The notes below the pieces were generated by a model. The model was not told the DNA's origin. It made no database searches and saw only the letters and a list, made by a program, of their open reading frames with translations. Source: Diplosphaera chodatii (Eukaryota; Chlorophyta; Trebouxiophyceae; Prasiolales; Stichococcaceae). From it: 64,000 bases of DNA. The position numbers and the translations under genes are program-made. Shown here piece by piece: positions 53,874 to 63,743 of this stretch (its first letter is position 1; the number at the start of each line of letters is the position of its first letter). The stretch lies in the NCBI GenBank assembly GCA_032358165.1, contig JAALGY010000057.1, positions 1,674,001 through 1,738,000 on the forward strand, read 5' to 3'.

Positions 53874-54283
53874 GACTGCGTTCCCTGGACCTGTGAGTAA
53901 GCAGCCGCTGCTTATAGCGACCCCGTCTGTTGCAGAGCTGCACGCAGACCTCAATGGCAACAGCTGAGAATGCTCACAAAGCGACTGCAGCGCGTTTCGT
54001 GCATGGGCATCGGCTGGGCTGATGTGCTGCACTCGGCGAGATCAGGGTTCTGGACGACCTGCTGCTCAGTGGGGGAGTGGGGGGGCTCACACAAAACCAT
54101 TTGGTACCGACGTCTGTACAGCATCTTCCGTGCTGCAGCATGGCTGCATAGCGCGGGCTCGCTTCAGCTGGCCTTCAAGTCCTTGCTGCAATCCTCTCCC
54201 TTGGTGCACTGCTGCAGACAGAACTCTGGTGCCCATAAGTGAGCAGCCAAGCGTTTCCCTTGATTGAGCAGTCATCTGCCCGC
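53874..54283. promoter_or_regulatory. Divergent 410-bp promoter region, MDH (-) and complex I subunit (+)
   Basis: Only 410 bases separate the two start codons, both of genes for mitochondrial respiratory metabolism. No TATA box is obvious. Shared regulation is inference. Confidence 0.5.
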
Positions 54284-55290
54284 ATGGCGGGCAAGGCGCT
54301 GAAGTCTATCGGCAATGCCCTGTCCAAGCTGCGCATCATGGCGCCATGGCGGGTGCGGCTCCCGCACACACCGAGCATCTTGCGCAGCATGGCGGTATAA
54401 AAGGGCTGTTTAAAGCGGAACATGGCATGTGATTGACACTTTGCTGTTCACCCAGATCACCGGCGTAGCGAGCGACGCCGAGTTCAAGGACTACCTCGCA
54501 GCAGCAGGCGATTTCCGGGCGGTTGCACCCATGTAGGCTTGCGCCGGCTGATTGCCTTGTGGCCAATGCCTGCAATGCTTGCCGGTGACGAACGGGGTCT
54601 GCAGGTGCTGACTGCATTCTTGTCACACGTCCAGGAGCCAGACAGTGCGTGCGGTCATCCCGCATGCAGACCCAAACCTGGTCTACGACATCAAATACTA
54701 CAGTGAGTCCGTCATGTCACATACCAGGAGTGTTTCATGAGTGCCCGGCAGTCGTCGTTTGTCTGGGCTCATTGTTTAGTCCTTGGGAATTTTGCCTGCA
54801 AGCCGAAAAATAGACACGTCTGCGTGCCCACCTCACCTTGCACCTGCCCGTGCAGCGAGGGACACACGCCGCCGGCAGCAGGTTGTGGGTGGCATGAACC
54901 AGACAGAGGTGGTGTCCATGAAGCTGGACGTCAGTGCCCCGGCAAAGCGGCCTGAGGGGGTGAGCGCTGAGCGACCCTGCTGCATGTATAGAACTTGCCA
55001 TGCAAGCATCCCGATGACATCTCGTGTTTCAACACATGCGTGCAAAGCAGCCTGTCAAAGTCTGCATGACTTCGGTTGCTGATCTCCATACGCCTGTCCA
55101 TGGTACAGCTGCCGCCCACACCTGGCTCGAGGCACAAGTTCTCCAAGCCGATCGGCTACCTGGACGTGTGCAGTGATTGCATTGCGATAGTGGCTTGTGT
55201 GACTGCCTGTTCTGATTGATGCAAGGCATGCCCAGTGTCTTGACTTTGGCGTCACGTATGGTGCAGGTTGCAAACAGCGGCTACACATGA
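54284..55290 (+). CDS. Plant-type mitochondrial complex I accessory subunit (ESSS/NDUFB11-annotated family)
   Basis: Small subunit of NADH:ubiquinone oxidoreductase. Exons: 54284-54352, 54456-54532, 54635-54702, 54856-54959, 55109-55165, 55267-55290; 399 bases, 132 aa. Visible: IMAPWRITGVASDAEFKDYL, TVRAVIPHADPNLVYDIKYY and TRDTRRRQQVVGGMNQTEVV. From memory, the APW-x-ITG start, the AIVP/AVIP-x-x-P-x-x-VYDIKYxxRD-x-RR centre and the size match the Arabidopsis proteins annotated as complex I ESSS subunit (At2g42310 type). The C-terminus (LPPTPGSRHKFSKPIGYLD, then VANSGYT) is less conserved and its two short exons are less certain. A basic N-terminus rich in Ala, Lys and Leu fits mitochondrial import. 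An alternative is another plant-specific complex I subunit. Confidence 0.7.
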
Positions 55291-55401
55291 TGCGGGAGGG
55301 TTTCCGCCATCATCTTGTGACGTACTGCAGCACCAAATGTGTTTGCATATTTCACCACAGCCACCAGCTGCATGACGTGCAGTGCTGAAATCGAAAGTGT
55401 T

Positions 55402-55406
55402 TTACA
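55402..55406 (-). terminator. TGTAA polyadenylation signal for the orphan gene
   Basis: Minus-strand TGTAA 90 bases after the stop at 55496-55498. Its presence supports the orphan gene model. Confidence 0.5.
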
Positions 55407-55495
55407 CCTACTCCTGACTAGAAAGTTGTGCTGGAACACACCCTGGCGCACCATGTCCCCACCACTGCCGGCCATCTAGATCGCCCCACTTCCCG

Positions 55496-56112
55496 TCAAA
55501 ACAGGATCTGGTACTTAGCCTCGTCCGTTGGCGTGTCTTTTGAGGCTGGGTCCACTCGCCAGAGGCACGCCTGAATCTGATCTGGATCGTCCGCTGCGCA
55601 GATGCCCTTCATGGTGATGCCCGCGTCTGCAGCTGCCCTGCAGGGTGCGTTCAGCAATGTCATAGCAGAAGTAGCCACGGACGGACCATGCTGAATGGTA
55701 GCAGTTCGACCTCGGCAGCACACAAACGAGGATGAGAGGGGGGCTGGACAGTGGTTCATCAAGTGAGCCTGCCGATGGTCTGCTAATGGCAAACTTCGCA
55801 CCCGCCGAACTCAAAGACGGCCGGCAGCGGCAGGTCAACAGCGGCCTCCGACGACCGCTTCACATCTCCTGGCTCGTCGCCATCTGCCTTAGCGCTGGAT
55901 TGCGGTGCAGACTCCACCGCTTGCTGTGCAGACTTCACTGCTTGAGGCGCCTCCCGCCTACCAAGAAGAGTCAATGGCTTAGTCAGCATGAGCTGCACAG
56001 CACCGTCTCAAGCTTAGCACCAGACTGTAGGTTGACAACCGCACTTGGCGACTTCCTCCTCCCCCTTGGGCTCTGCCTGCTGTTTGCTGCCACCAAATGG
56101 CCACAGTCCCAT
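55496..56112 (-). CDS. Unrecognised small protein, 121 aa, three exons
   Basis: I do not recognise this protein. Exons, high to low: 56112-56045, 55957-55802, 55637-55496; 366 bases with good GT-AG borders and consistent phases (2, 2). It starts MGLWPFGGSKQQAEPKGEEE, continues with an Ala/Gln/Ser/Lys-rich charged middle (REAPQAVKSAQQAVESAPQ), then AVDLPLPAVFEFGGAAADAG, ITMKGICAADDPDQIQACLW, and ends TPTDEAKYQILF. Two Cys lie 11 residues apart in the C-terminal third. There is no signal peptide or membrane segment; the short hydrophobic MGLWPFGG start could be a membrane anchor, which is a guess. Support: codon phase, splice sites, downstream TGTAA, and a head-to-head position with SEX4. Function unknown. 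Confidence 0.6.
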
Positions 56113-56501
56113 CCCTTGCTGCTTGTGTATGCCTGCAACTTGGCTGGTGTTTAGCACAGCCACGGCGGCAGTACAGTAGTGGTATCTGGCTGATCGTGTG
56201 GCAGCTCAAGTGTGAAATGCAATTGTGCCACTCATGCACGCTGCTGAGCAAGCCTCCCTGCAGCAGCATGCATGATGCAATCTTAGATCCACACTCGGCA
56301 TCAACAGAAACCCACTCATGCTCACGCTGTCACGTGGTTTCTGCATCATGTGCATTGCAGCATGTAATTGATGACGGACTGGGTTTGACAAAGTGTTACT
56401 GACAGCCAGCAGCCTTACGCCTGTCCGACATGCACCAAGCCGTCAGCGCCATCTGATGACAGACGTCTGCTGATCCTGCGTGTGTTCACGTGATAGGCAG
56501 A
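56113..56501. promoter_or_regulatory. Divergent 389-bp region, orphan gene (-) and SEX4 (+)
   Basis: Separates the two start codons. It must hold both promoters and leaders. No motif identified with confidence. Confidence 0.45.
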
Positions 56502-58531
56502 ATGAGTGTGGTTTGCATGGTCCGAAAAGGCTGCATCCATGCAAGTGCTGTGGAGAGGCCGACGGCAGTGCGGCATCTGGCTGTGCCGTTGCCGTGCATG
56601 CGATGCAGTAACATCAGCTTGGCAGCCTCAGCAGCTGATCGCCGTCACCACCCGGTAGCAAGCTCCGCAACCATGAATGTAGGTGCGACGCACCGTGCAC
56701 TAGCTGATGTTGCCACAAGACCTGCAGCCTGCCTCCCCTGAGGCCACATACGCTTTGCAAACTATCTCATACGAGGAGCCAGTTGTTCCAATCGGCATGT
56801 ATTGGTTCATCTTGCAGAGACGGCGGAGGATGAAGAAGAGGCGAATTCGGACGAATACAGCAAGGAGATGCAGAGCAAGATGGGCAGCACGCTGACGTAC
56901 AGGCATGAGGATGGCATGAATTTTGCGCATGTGCTGGACGACCTCATCGTCGGCTCCTGCCTCCAGACGCCCCAGGACCTGGACAGGTGGAGTCACCCTC
57001 ACTCAGGTGCATGGCATGAGAACAAAGGCTAGGCATTGATGTAGGTTTACACTGCTGCCACAACAGAACTCCAGATGCCGCGGTTCGCCGGAACTGACCC
57101 ATAGGTGGCAATCGCAGGCTCGTTGATGAGGAGGGTGTTGGCACAGTCCTTTGTTTACAGCAGGGTGAGCCCCTGGTCAGCATTGCTTAGCACAAGTATT
57201 GAACTGATCCCCAAACATGAGCTGGTTGCTTTGTGCACTTGCACTCTGATGCCCCACAAGCTTCGAAGCCAGCCTCTCTGCATGCAGACTCGGACATGGC
57301 GTACTTCGATTTGGATGTCGCACCCATTGTGGCACGGGCGGCCGAGCGGGGCGATGTGCGCCACATCCGCCACGAGATCCGGGACTTCGATCCCTTCAGC
57401 CTGCGGCAGAACCTGCCAGAGGCAGTGCGTGTTGTTGCCCGGGCGTATGCGCAGGGTGAAGGGAAGGTGTACATTCACTGCACTGCGGGTGAGGCACGAG
57501 TCTCCATGCAGTGTCAAGGTGCTATTGAAGCGATCGACAGCCTGGCGAATGCATGTCAAGTCGCTGATGCGACTACCTGATGCGATGCAGGCATGGGGAG
57601 GGCGCCAGCTGTTGCGCTCGCATACATGTTCTGGTGCAGGGGTTTTAAGCTGCAGGTGTGATGCTGCTGGCGCTTGTCGGCATGGCTGTCTTGTGCGGCA
57701 CCTGAAGTCGTGGCAAGTCTAATGCTGTCAAAACTCTTGTCTCAGGATGCTTACCAGCAGTTGTATTCGGTGCGGCCGTGCAACCCAAAGCTCTTTGCCA
57801 TCCGTGAGGCTACATGCGACCTCTTGTACGGCGCAGACTTGCAGCCCGCAGCCATCACAGTGCTGCAACAGCACCCAGAGTGCACAGTCGAGGTGAGATG
57901 TGGTGTGCACTGAACGTTGTCCTCACTCACTCATACTTTACAGCTCACAGCACAGCCGGCCGCATGGTTCAGTGGACCTCTGATGCATGCTGTCCGTTCC
58001 TGCAAGCCCACGTCAACCCCCCTGACCATAAACAAGAAGGTCTGTTACCTGACAGGCAGCTGGGCTGGATGTGGGGTGGGGCCAGCGTGCGAGATTGCCG
58101 TGGGACGCTGACCGGCGGGCGCATCGCACAGAGCGGTCCCTGCTGCCGGGGCGGTACCAGTACAAGCTGATCTTCGACGGGCGCTGGTCCTACGATGCAG
58201 ACCACCCATTGCTAGAGGTGGGATGGCTTGGATGGCAGCAGCTGAGAAGACATGTTTGGCTTCATTCGAACATGTTGCGGAGCTGATGCTGGCAGTCTTG
58301 TGCTCAGGACGGCGGCAACGTGAACAACTTCATAGATGTGCCGCGGGATCCGGCGCATGCTGCAGAGTGCAAGCGGTGCGCAACAACCTGGCTGAGTCCT
58401 TCTGCACTTGCTGTTGACCAGCATGCATGTCATGACTCATTGGGTCTGGCACTGTCTACAGGCTGATGCAAGAGGACGCCGCACTGTCACAGCAGCAGCG
58501 GGCTACAGTTGAGCAGCTGATGTCTGCCTGA
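56502..58531 (+). CDS. SEX4: SEX4-type phosphoglucan phosphatase (dual-specificity phosphatase plus CBM48)
   Basis: SEX4/DSP4 removes phosphate from starch glucans in the chloroplast so that amylases can degrade the granule. Exons: 56502-56682, 56818-56986, 57118-57164, 57288-57488, 57591-57655, 57746-57892, 58056-58217, 58308-58375, 58462-58531; 1110 bases, 369 aa. The first 59 residues (RHLAVPLPCMRCSNISLAAS) look like a chloroplast transit peptide, which supports ATG 56502. An acidic TAEDEEEANSDEYSKEM stretch follows. Phosphatase: GMNFAHVLDDLIVGSCLQTP, VLCLQQDSDMAYFDLDV, acid loop HEIRDFDPFSLR, and signature HCTAGMGRAPAVALAYMFW (Cys and Arg present; the motif is split by an intron). CBM48: AAGLDVGWGQRARLPW and LLPGRYQYKLIFDGRWSYDA, then GGNVNNFIDVP. 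The C-terminal helix ends QLMSA. Confidence 0.93.
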
Positions 58532-58550
58532 TATATAAATGATACAGTGC

Positions 58551-58555
58551 TGTAA
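58551..58555 (+). terminator. TGTAA polyadenylation signal for SEX4
   Basis: TGTAA 20 bases after the SEX4 stop. If used, the SEX4 3' untranslated region is very short and ends before the convergent G-patch gene stop at 58666. Confidence 0.55.
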
Positions 58556-58665
58556 ACCACGGAAGCATTGCGATAGATCGATGTGATTGCCAGCTTGTTC
58601 AGACTACACTAGGCTATCGGGGAATAGCGAGAGCAGGTCACACTGTACACCTGATGATCCCGCGC

Positions 58666-61058
58666 TCACTTTGACAACATGACCTGTTTGCCTTGCAACT
58701 CTACTCCGTCAATGCGCTCCAGCTTCACTCGCAAGATGGCCTTCATGCTGGTGGCATCTGGCGGTGCGCCGTGCTGTGCCGCCGCTGCTGTCCAGTGCTG
58801 CCTCACTTGCTTCGCCAGCCGCTTGAGCGGTATCTGCTGTCCGTCCGCCTGTGATACACAAACACAGCATATCAGCACATTGACGGTTGCCAAGGGGACC
58901 GTGTCCCACTCCTGATGTTGCCGCTGAAGCTTGCGCCCTTGCACGGTGCTACTGCAGCATGACATCTCCTGAGCCCCAACAGCAAACCCATCAGACCACC
59001 ACATATGAGGCTCACCTGCCGCACCAACTTGCGCACAAGCTTGCCATACTTGAAGCTCTTCTTGCCAGGCGCAGCCCTTGGTGAAGTCGGCTCCGCCCCG
59101 TCTACTGCAGCATGTGTCGATATGGTCAGCAAGGCAACTAAAATCGTCCGACGCTGAAGGAAACAACCGTGCCACTCAGCTACACCTTGAACATGGCAGC
59201 TGATGACCGACATCATGGCATCAGAATGCTGGCAGGAGGCCCTTACCAGGGCATTGTGCGGCGGCAGACGGCTCCGCAGCTGAGGGGTCGCCCGCGGCCG
59301 GCAGTTCATCTGCATACGTGGTCTCTGCCGAAGCGCCAGCCTCGTCATCGTCCTGGATGACAGTCTTCTTGCCCTCCCACTTTGCGCCACCAACGATGCC
59401 TGTGGGAGGAACAACTGCCTTCTGTCACCACAGCGTCTTGGAAGTGCGATGCATGCTTGCCGGTTTGTGACTGCAGCGCACTCCACACGTAGAACCTGCC
59501 ACACACGAAACTCTGACTGGGCGACAGCCTGGCCCACGCTGAGGCCACCAGGTGGACATGCGCACCGCTGCCCTTGCCCTTGCCGAGGCCAGTCTTGCCA
59601 GACGTCTTGGCGTTGTGCAGCGCCATGTACAGCCCCTCCTGCGTGGCCTCTGTGAAGCCGTGCGCTTGTGCGTCTGTTTTCTGCGGGTCCGGTGGCAGGA
59701 TCGTGCTGCCCAATGCACCTACATGTTGACACCACGATGAAGGTGCTGGACTCCTTCCACATGGAGCCAGCCGTTTCCTCAGACCAACTCTGATGAATGC
59801 AAGAGAGTTCTGCACCACATGTTTGAGGCACAACTCCAGCGCGACGGGTAGCAGATGATAAAGCGGTAAAACGTTTCAGATACCTGATGAGACAAAGCGC
59901 TTGGCGCCCCACCACCCCGTGGCAGGTGTCGGTTTGAACGCCCGCATTGCCGCCGCAGCTGCTTCCGCTGCCAGGTCGGCAGCAGTGGGTTCCCGTGGCT
60001 GTGCCGGTGCTGCTGCTGCTTCCTTCTGCTGTGGGGCTAACGCTGCCTGCGCAGCCTTGACTGCAGCCTTGTCGCCTTTTCTCCGCTTGGCTTTCGGCTG
60101 GGCTGCTGCCTTAGCCACGGCTGTCGGTGCTGCACCAGCCGCCCCACCCGCTGCCGCCTTCAGGAGCTGCGCAGCTTCCTGCTTCCGCCGCTTCGCGTGC
60201 TTCTGCCTTGGTGACACTGCGTCAGAGTCGGCTGCGCCCGCTGCCGCCGCCGCCACAGCCTGTGAGGCTGCGGCAGACTGGCTGACGGCAGCGGAAGCCG
60301 CCTGCATGGCCTGGATGGCCGCCTGCTCCTGGGCCCGGATGCGCGCCAGCTTGCCCTGCCGGCCGCCGAAGCGGCCCCAGGGGTCCTTGGCCAGCTGCAC
60401 CGCCAGCTTGTGCTCTGCCTCCGTCGCCGATGAGGATGTGCCGTCGGCGTGCACCCGGCGTGCGGTCACCGCCGGCACCTCTGCCGTGGAATCATTCGAG
60501 TCACTGGAGTCGCTGTCGCTGTCACTGCTGGAGTCTGCCGGCAGCTTGTTGGGCCCCTGGGCAAGGGCAGAGCATCGGCATCAGCACGCCATATGGACTG
60601 ACGCTCCGAAGGCAGTTCTACAGGCAGGTCCGTTGTAGAGGTGCAGCCTGGATGTCATTTCAGCACAGCAGCTCACGGTAGCAGTGCCGGAGATGGTGGC
60701 CACGCTCTGCGCGTAGGCCTCCTCCCACCACTTGTCCCGCCACATCTCGCTGCCATGGGCGCCAACCTGCGGCCAGTGGCGCCGGCACTGAGATGCCCTA
60801 TCCTGACCAGCTGGCGAGGACCTCTTCTGTTATAGATCAGAAGCCCAACTGCTGACATCAGGACAACGTGCAACCCACCCCAGTCTGGTCCTTCTTCTGC
60901 TTAACCCGCAACGCCTCCGCCATGCCGGTCTCATTGGCGCCTAGCCCCTTCCCCTCGGTCCAGCCATATTGCCGCAGCAGCCGCTCGCCAAAGCCGCCCT
61001 TGGCCGTAGCCTTGTGTTGCTGCAGCAGACCGGGCACATAGCCCGGCGGCAGCTTCAT
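58666..61058 (-). CDS. G-patch domain protein, GPATCH4-like, probably nucleolar
   Basis: G-patch proteins activate DEAH-box helicases in RNA processing; GPATCH4/PINX1-like members act in nucleoli. Exons, high to low: 61058-60879, 60766-60677, 60556-59884, 59718-59566, 59399-59247, 59104-59016, 58848-58666; 1521 bases, 506 aa. The G-patch lies at the N-terminus: KGGFGERLLRQYGWTEGKG, then LGANETGMAEALRVKQKKD. WRDKWWEEAYAQSVATI follows, then a large Ala/Lys-rich low-complexity exon with nuclear-type basic clusters (KHAKRRKQE, KAKRRKGDK), then TGWWGAKRFVSSG, GFTEATQEGLYMALHNAKTS, GIVGGAKWEGKKTVIQDDDE and a C-terminal lysine-rich ATSMKAILRVKLERIDGVEL. The WWGxKxFVS, FTExxQExLY and GAKWEGKK order matches plant G-patch proteins of this group. 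Confidence 0.85.
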
Positions 61059-61449
61059 GGCACCCGATTTGCTGGGAAAAATCACCCAAGTGACGGCCGA
61101 CTCCCCGAGTTACGGCGTCCCTGCCAATGGCCTCCAGATGAAACACCAATCCTCGCAGTGTATGCACCGCATGCGGATGCGCTGTGGCGATCCAGGGCTT
61201 GCAAACAAACTGCGATCGACGCCAGGGGTCCTGACCCCTTCCCCCTGCTGTCCCTCGCCAGCCGACGTCACGCCGCGGCGGAGAGCAGTCAGCATGCACT
61301 TGCTGACTTGCACGCAGCATTACAGCATACCTACAACAACGCATACATGTGGATGCTCAAAATTCAATTTTGTTGATTGCGGAGTGAGCACAAGTACGTG
61401 CGCCGGCACCGTCTGCTGCACCTGAAGCGCGGCGCTTGGGAGCACTTCG
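61059..61449. promoter_or_regulatory. Divergent 391-bp region, G-patch gene (-) and CBP3 gene (+)
   Basis: Separates the two start codons and must contain both promoters. No further feature recognised. Confidence 0.45.
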
Positions 61450-63122
61450 ATGCTGCGTATGCGGGGTGGTAATCTGCAGCGCATCGCCACGCAGCTCCTG
61501 AGACACGCAGAGGAGTCACATGCAGCGGTCCTGAGGCAGCCAGCATGGCCCGATGCTCACCAGGCGCTGCCTCCCGTCACGACAGCGGCAGCAGCTCTAC
61601 TCCCGCATCACAGCTGGTCAACTCAACGCCGATCCTTTGCCTCGCCTGCAGAGTTCAAGGTAGTTGCTCATCACATCTCAAGGGGGTTGCTGCTTTACCG
61701 CAACCAGATTTGTAGCTGGCATGATTCACCATACCGAGTGGTGGGGATGGCTGTGCAGGCGGCCATCTCAAATGCGCGCCCACAGTCCTTGGCACGGTCC
61801 GTAGACACTGGGGAGCTGCCCGATGACGAAAGCATCGGGCGTGTCAAGCATTTCTTGCTGAGGTTGGCGGGCTTTTACAGCAAAGAAAGCGCCCGGTCGC
61901 GGGGTGCGCTCCCTGCCACCGCACCCTGCAGCTGGTGGCAGCGTCCAGCCGCAGACTGTGACAGGAGCACCTCATCAGTTTGGGAAGTGACTTGATGCTT
62001 CCGCGCAGGCTCCAGATCGTTGTACCGGGCGATTGTGCAGCAGTCAGAAAGTCCGCAACTAAAGGAAGGTGTGGCGCTGTGTAATGTGCTTTGAGGGCGT
62101 CCCTGCAAGATGCCTTGCACCTCCGCCCACACTGCATCTGAGCTCTACGCCAAGCACTAGATCACGTAGGAGCTGATTGGGGTGCGTCCATAGTATACCT
62201 GATGATCACCTGATGTTTGCAATGCAGCACTGGGGCTGCCGGATAAGTTTGCTGCGACCTACTCGTTGCTGGTCCTCCACGTGTGGATGCTGCTGGTGCG
62301 GCTGCGGCGGGAGGGCGATGACGGCAGGGAGCTGGCACAGATTCTGTACGAGGGCTTCCAGGACGACGTGGAGATCCGCGTGCATGCAGAGGGCGTCAAG
62401 GTGGCTTTACTGACACCTGCACCTGAGTGGTTGCGCAGTTGCGATGTCATCTCTGAGGGTTGTGCTGTCGGGTCATGAGCGACCGGGCTGGCAAGTGCGT
62501 ATCCTCTGCAATTGTCAGGCCGCTGAGCCCCTGAACATCAAGCTGCATGAGTGCAGGTGCGGGTCAGCAAGTGGCTGAAGGATTTGGAGCGCATGTTCTA
62601 CGGCAGCTGCGAGTCCTACGAGAAGGTACACAGCATGCACAGTGAGCTCATGGCCTGTTGCTTGACATCTTGTTGCAATGCACACGTCATGCTCTTGAAT
62701 TGCAGCACTACAGCAGGTACAGCCATGTGCAGGCACTCAAGGGGCAGGAAGACATGGCTGACGTCCTGCTGCGGAATGTGTACGGCGACGACAAAGCCAG
62801 GCGACAGAACGCTGTGGCACTGGCGCAGTATGTCCGCAGGCGCGTGCAACCAACAGGCGTCGGCTTCATGCTGCGGCTGGTCTGGTGCAGTGCATGCTGC
62901 ACCAGTACATACCCTGGAACTCGCGAAGTCTTTTAATAGCTGTGCAATTAACATGCATATGTGTGTGTTCACAGGGAACTTGCCTGCCTTGACATCACGC
63001 AAGGCAGCGAGGTCATGCGCGGCAGCATTGAGTTCTCACAGCTGCACCAGGACCGTGCAACCTCGAAGCCGCCCAGGAGTGCAGCTGACACCATGCCAAC
63101 GGGCGCTCGACCTGCAGTTTGA
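61450..63122 (+). CDS. CBP3: CBP3/UQCC1 ubiquinol-cytochrome c reductase assembly factor
   Basis: CBP3/UQCC1 binds the mitochondrial ribosome and newly made cytochrome b and starts complex III assembly. Exons: 61450-61659, 61759-61903, 62009-62068, 62228-62400, 62557-62625, 62706-62839, 62975-63122; 939 bases, 312 aa. Exon 1 encodes a 70-residue mitochondrial presequence rich in Arg, His and Ala (WSTQRRSFASPAEFK at its end). The conserved core: FLLRLAGFYSKESARSRGSR, DKFAATYSLLVLHVWMLLVR, LRREGDDGRELAQILYEGFQ, VRVSKWLKDLERMFYGSCES, DVLLRNVYGDDKARRQNAVA, and YVRRELACLDITQGSEVMRG across the last junction. The intron 62840-62974 needs a GC donor (AG/GCGCGT) to keep the frame. The tail ends ARPAV. 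Confidence 0.88.
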
Positions 63123-63554
63123 TCTCGTCTGTGCTCTGTGAACCCATCCGCATTGGATTGCAGTACGGTATGGTGTCATTCCCTTTGTCACAAGCGCCAC
63201 TGCCACACTGCAAAGGGTGAACCACAGCACTCCTCATGCGACTCTCGACCCTAGGAACCACCTAAATTTCCTGCTCTTCAGACACACAGATCGTACGGAT
63301 TGCCACCACAGGAGTCATAGTCACCTGCATATCTTCCTTCATCTGCGCCATGCTTCATATGCAGCAAGGTGCCCGATACAGGCGGCTATGCTGTCGCTTT
63401 CTGTCAAAACAGACAATTGCAAAGCCGGGAAGTAGTGTTTTCACTTGTGCATGCAAACAGCGAGGGACGCCACTGGGCAAGAAAGGCGGGCGACTGTAGC
63501 TCTCCAGATCCAGCAGAATGGGGTGGCGCAGGGCTGATCACGACTGCCATGCGC
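63123..63554. other. Region between CBP3 end and the last putative exon
   Basis: Presumed 3' flanks of CBP3 (+) and of the following minus-strand gene. A weakly repetitive, His-coding CA-rich stretch lies near 63260-63350. No gene is supported. Confidence 0.4.
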
Positions 63555-63743
63555 TCAGTCATCCCACAGCCAGCGATGCGGCTGCAGCACCGGCCACTCC
63601 TCATGAGCAGGGTCGTCCTCGTCCACATCACAGGCAGCCCGCCGCGGCCACCGTCGCAGCCAGCGCCCTGGCAGGTCCCGCAGCTCATAGCTGCAGGCGC
63701 CATCCCGTCCATGCAGCAGCCGGTCGCCAGCCACGTCTCGATC
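63555..63743 (-). CDS. Probable last exon of an unidentified minus-strand gene leaving the window
   Basis: From a TCTCCAG acceptor at 63744 the minus strand reads DRDVAGDRLLHGRDGACSYE, ELRDLPGRWLRRWPRRAACD, DVDEDDPAHEEWPV and ends HRWLWDD with a stop at 63555-63557. The frame has GC-rich third positions, as in the genes nearby, and a mix of charged residues that looks real. I do not recognise the family. The other minus-strand frame here (63404-63967) is Cys/Met-rich and less likely. Confidence 0.4.
   Translation of the reverse strand, partial: DRDVAGDRLLHGRDGACSYELRDLPGRWLRRWPRRAACDVDEDDPAHEEWPVLQPHRWLWDD

Noticed and set aside
59901..60638. 245-codon plus-strand Ala-rich open frame
   Set aside because: Antisense shadow of the large Ala/Lys-rich exon of the G-patch gene, which has family support.
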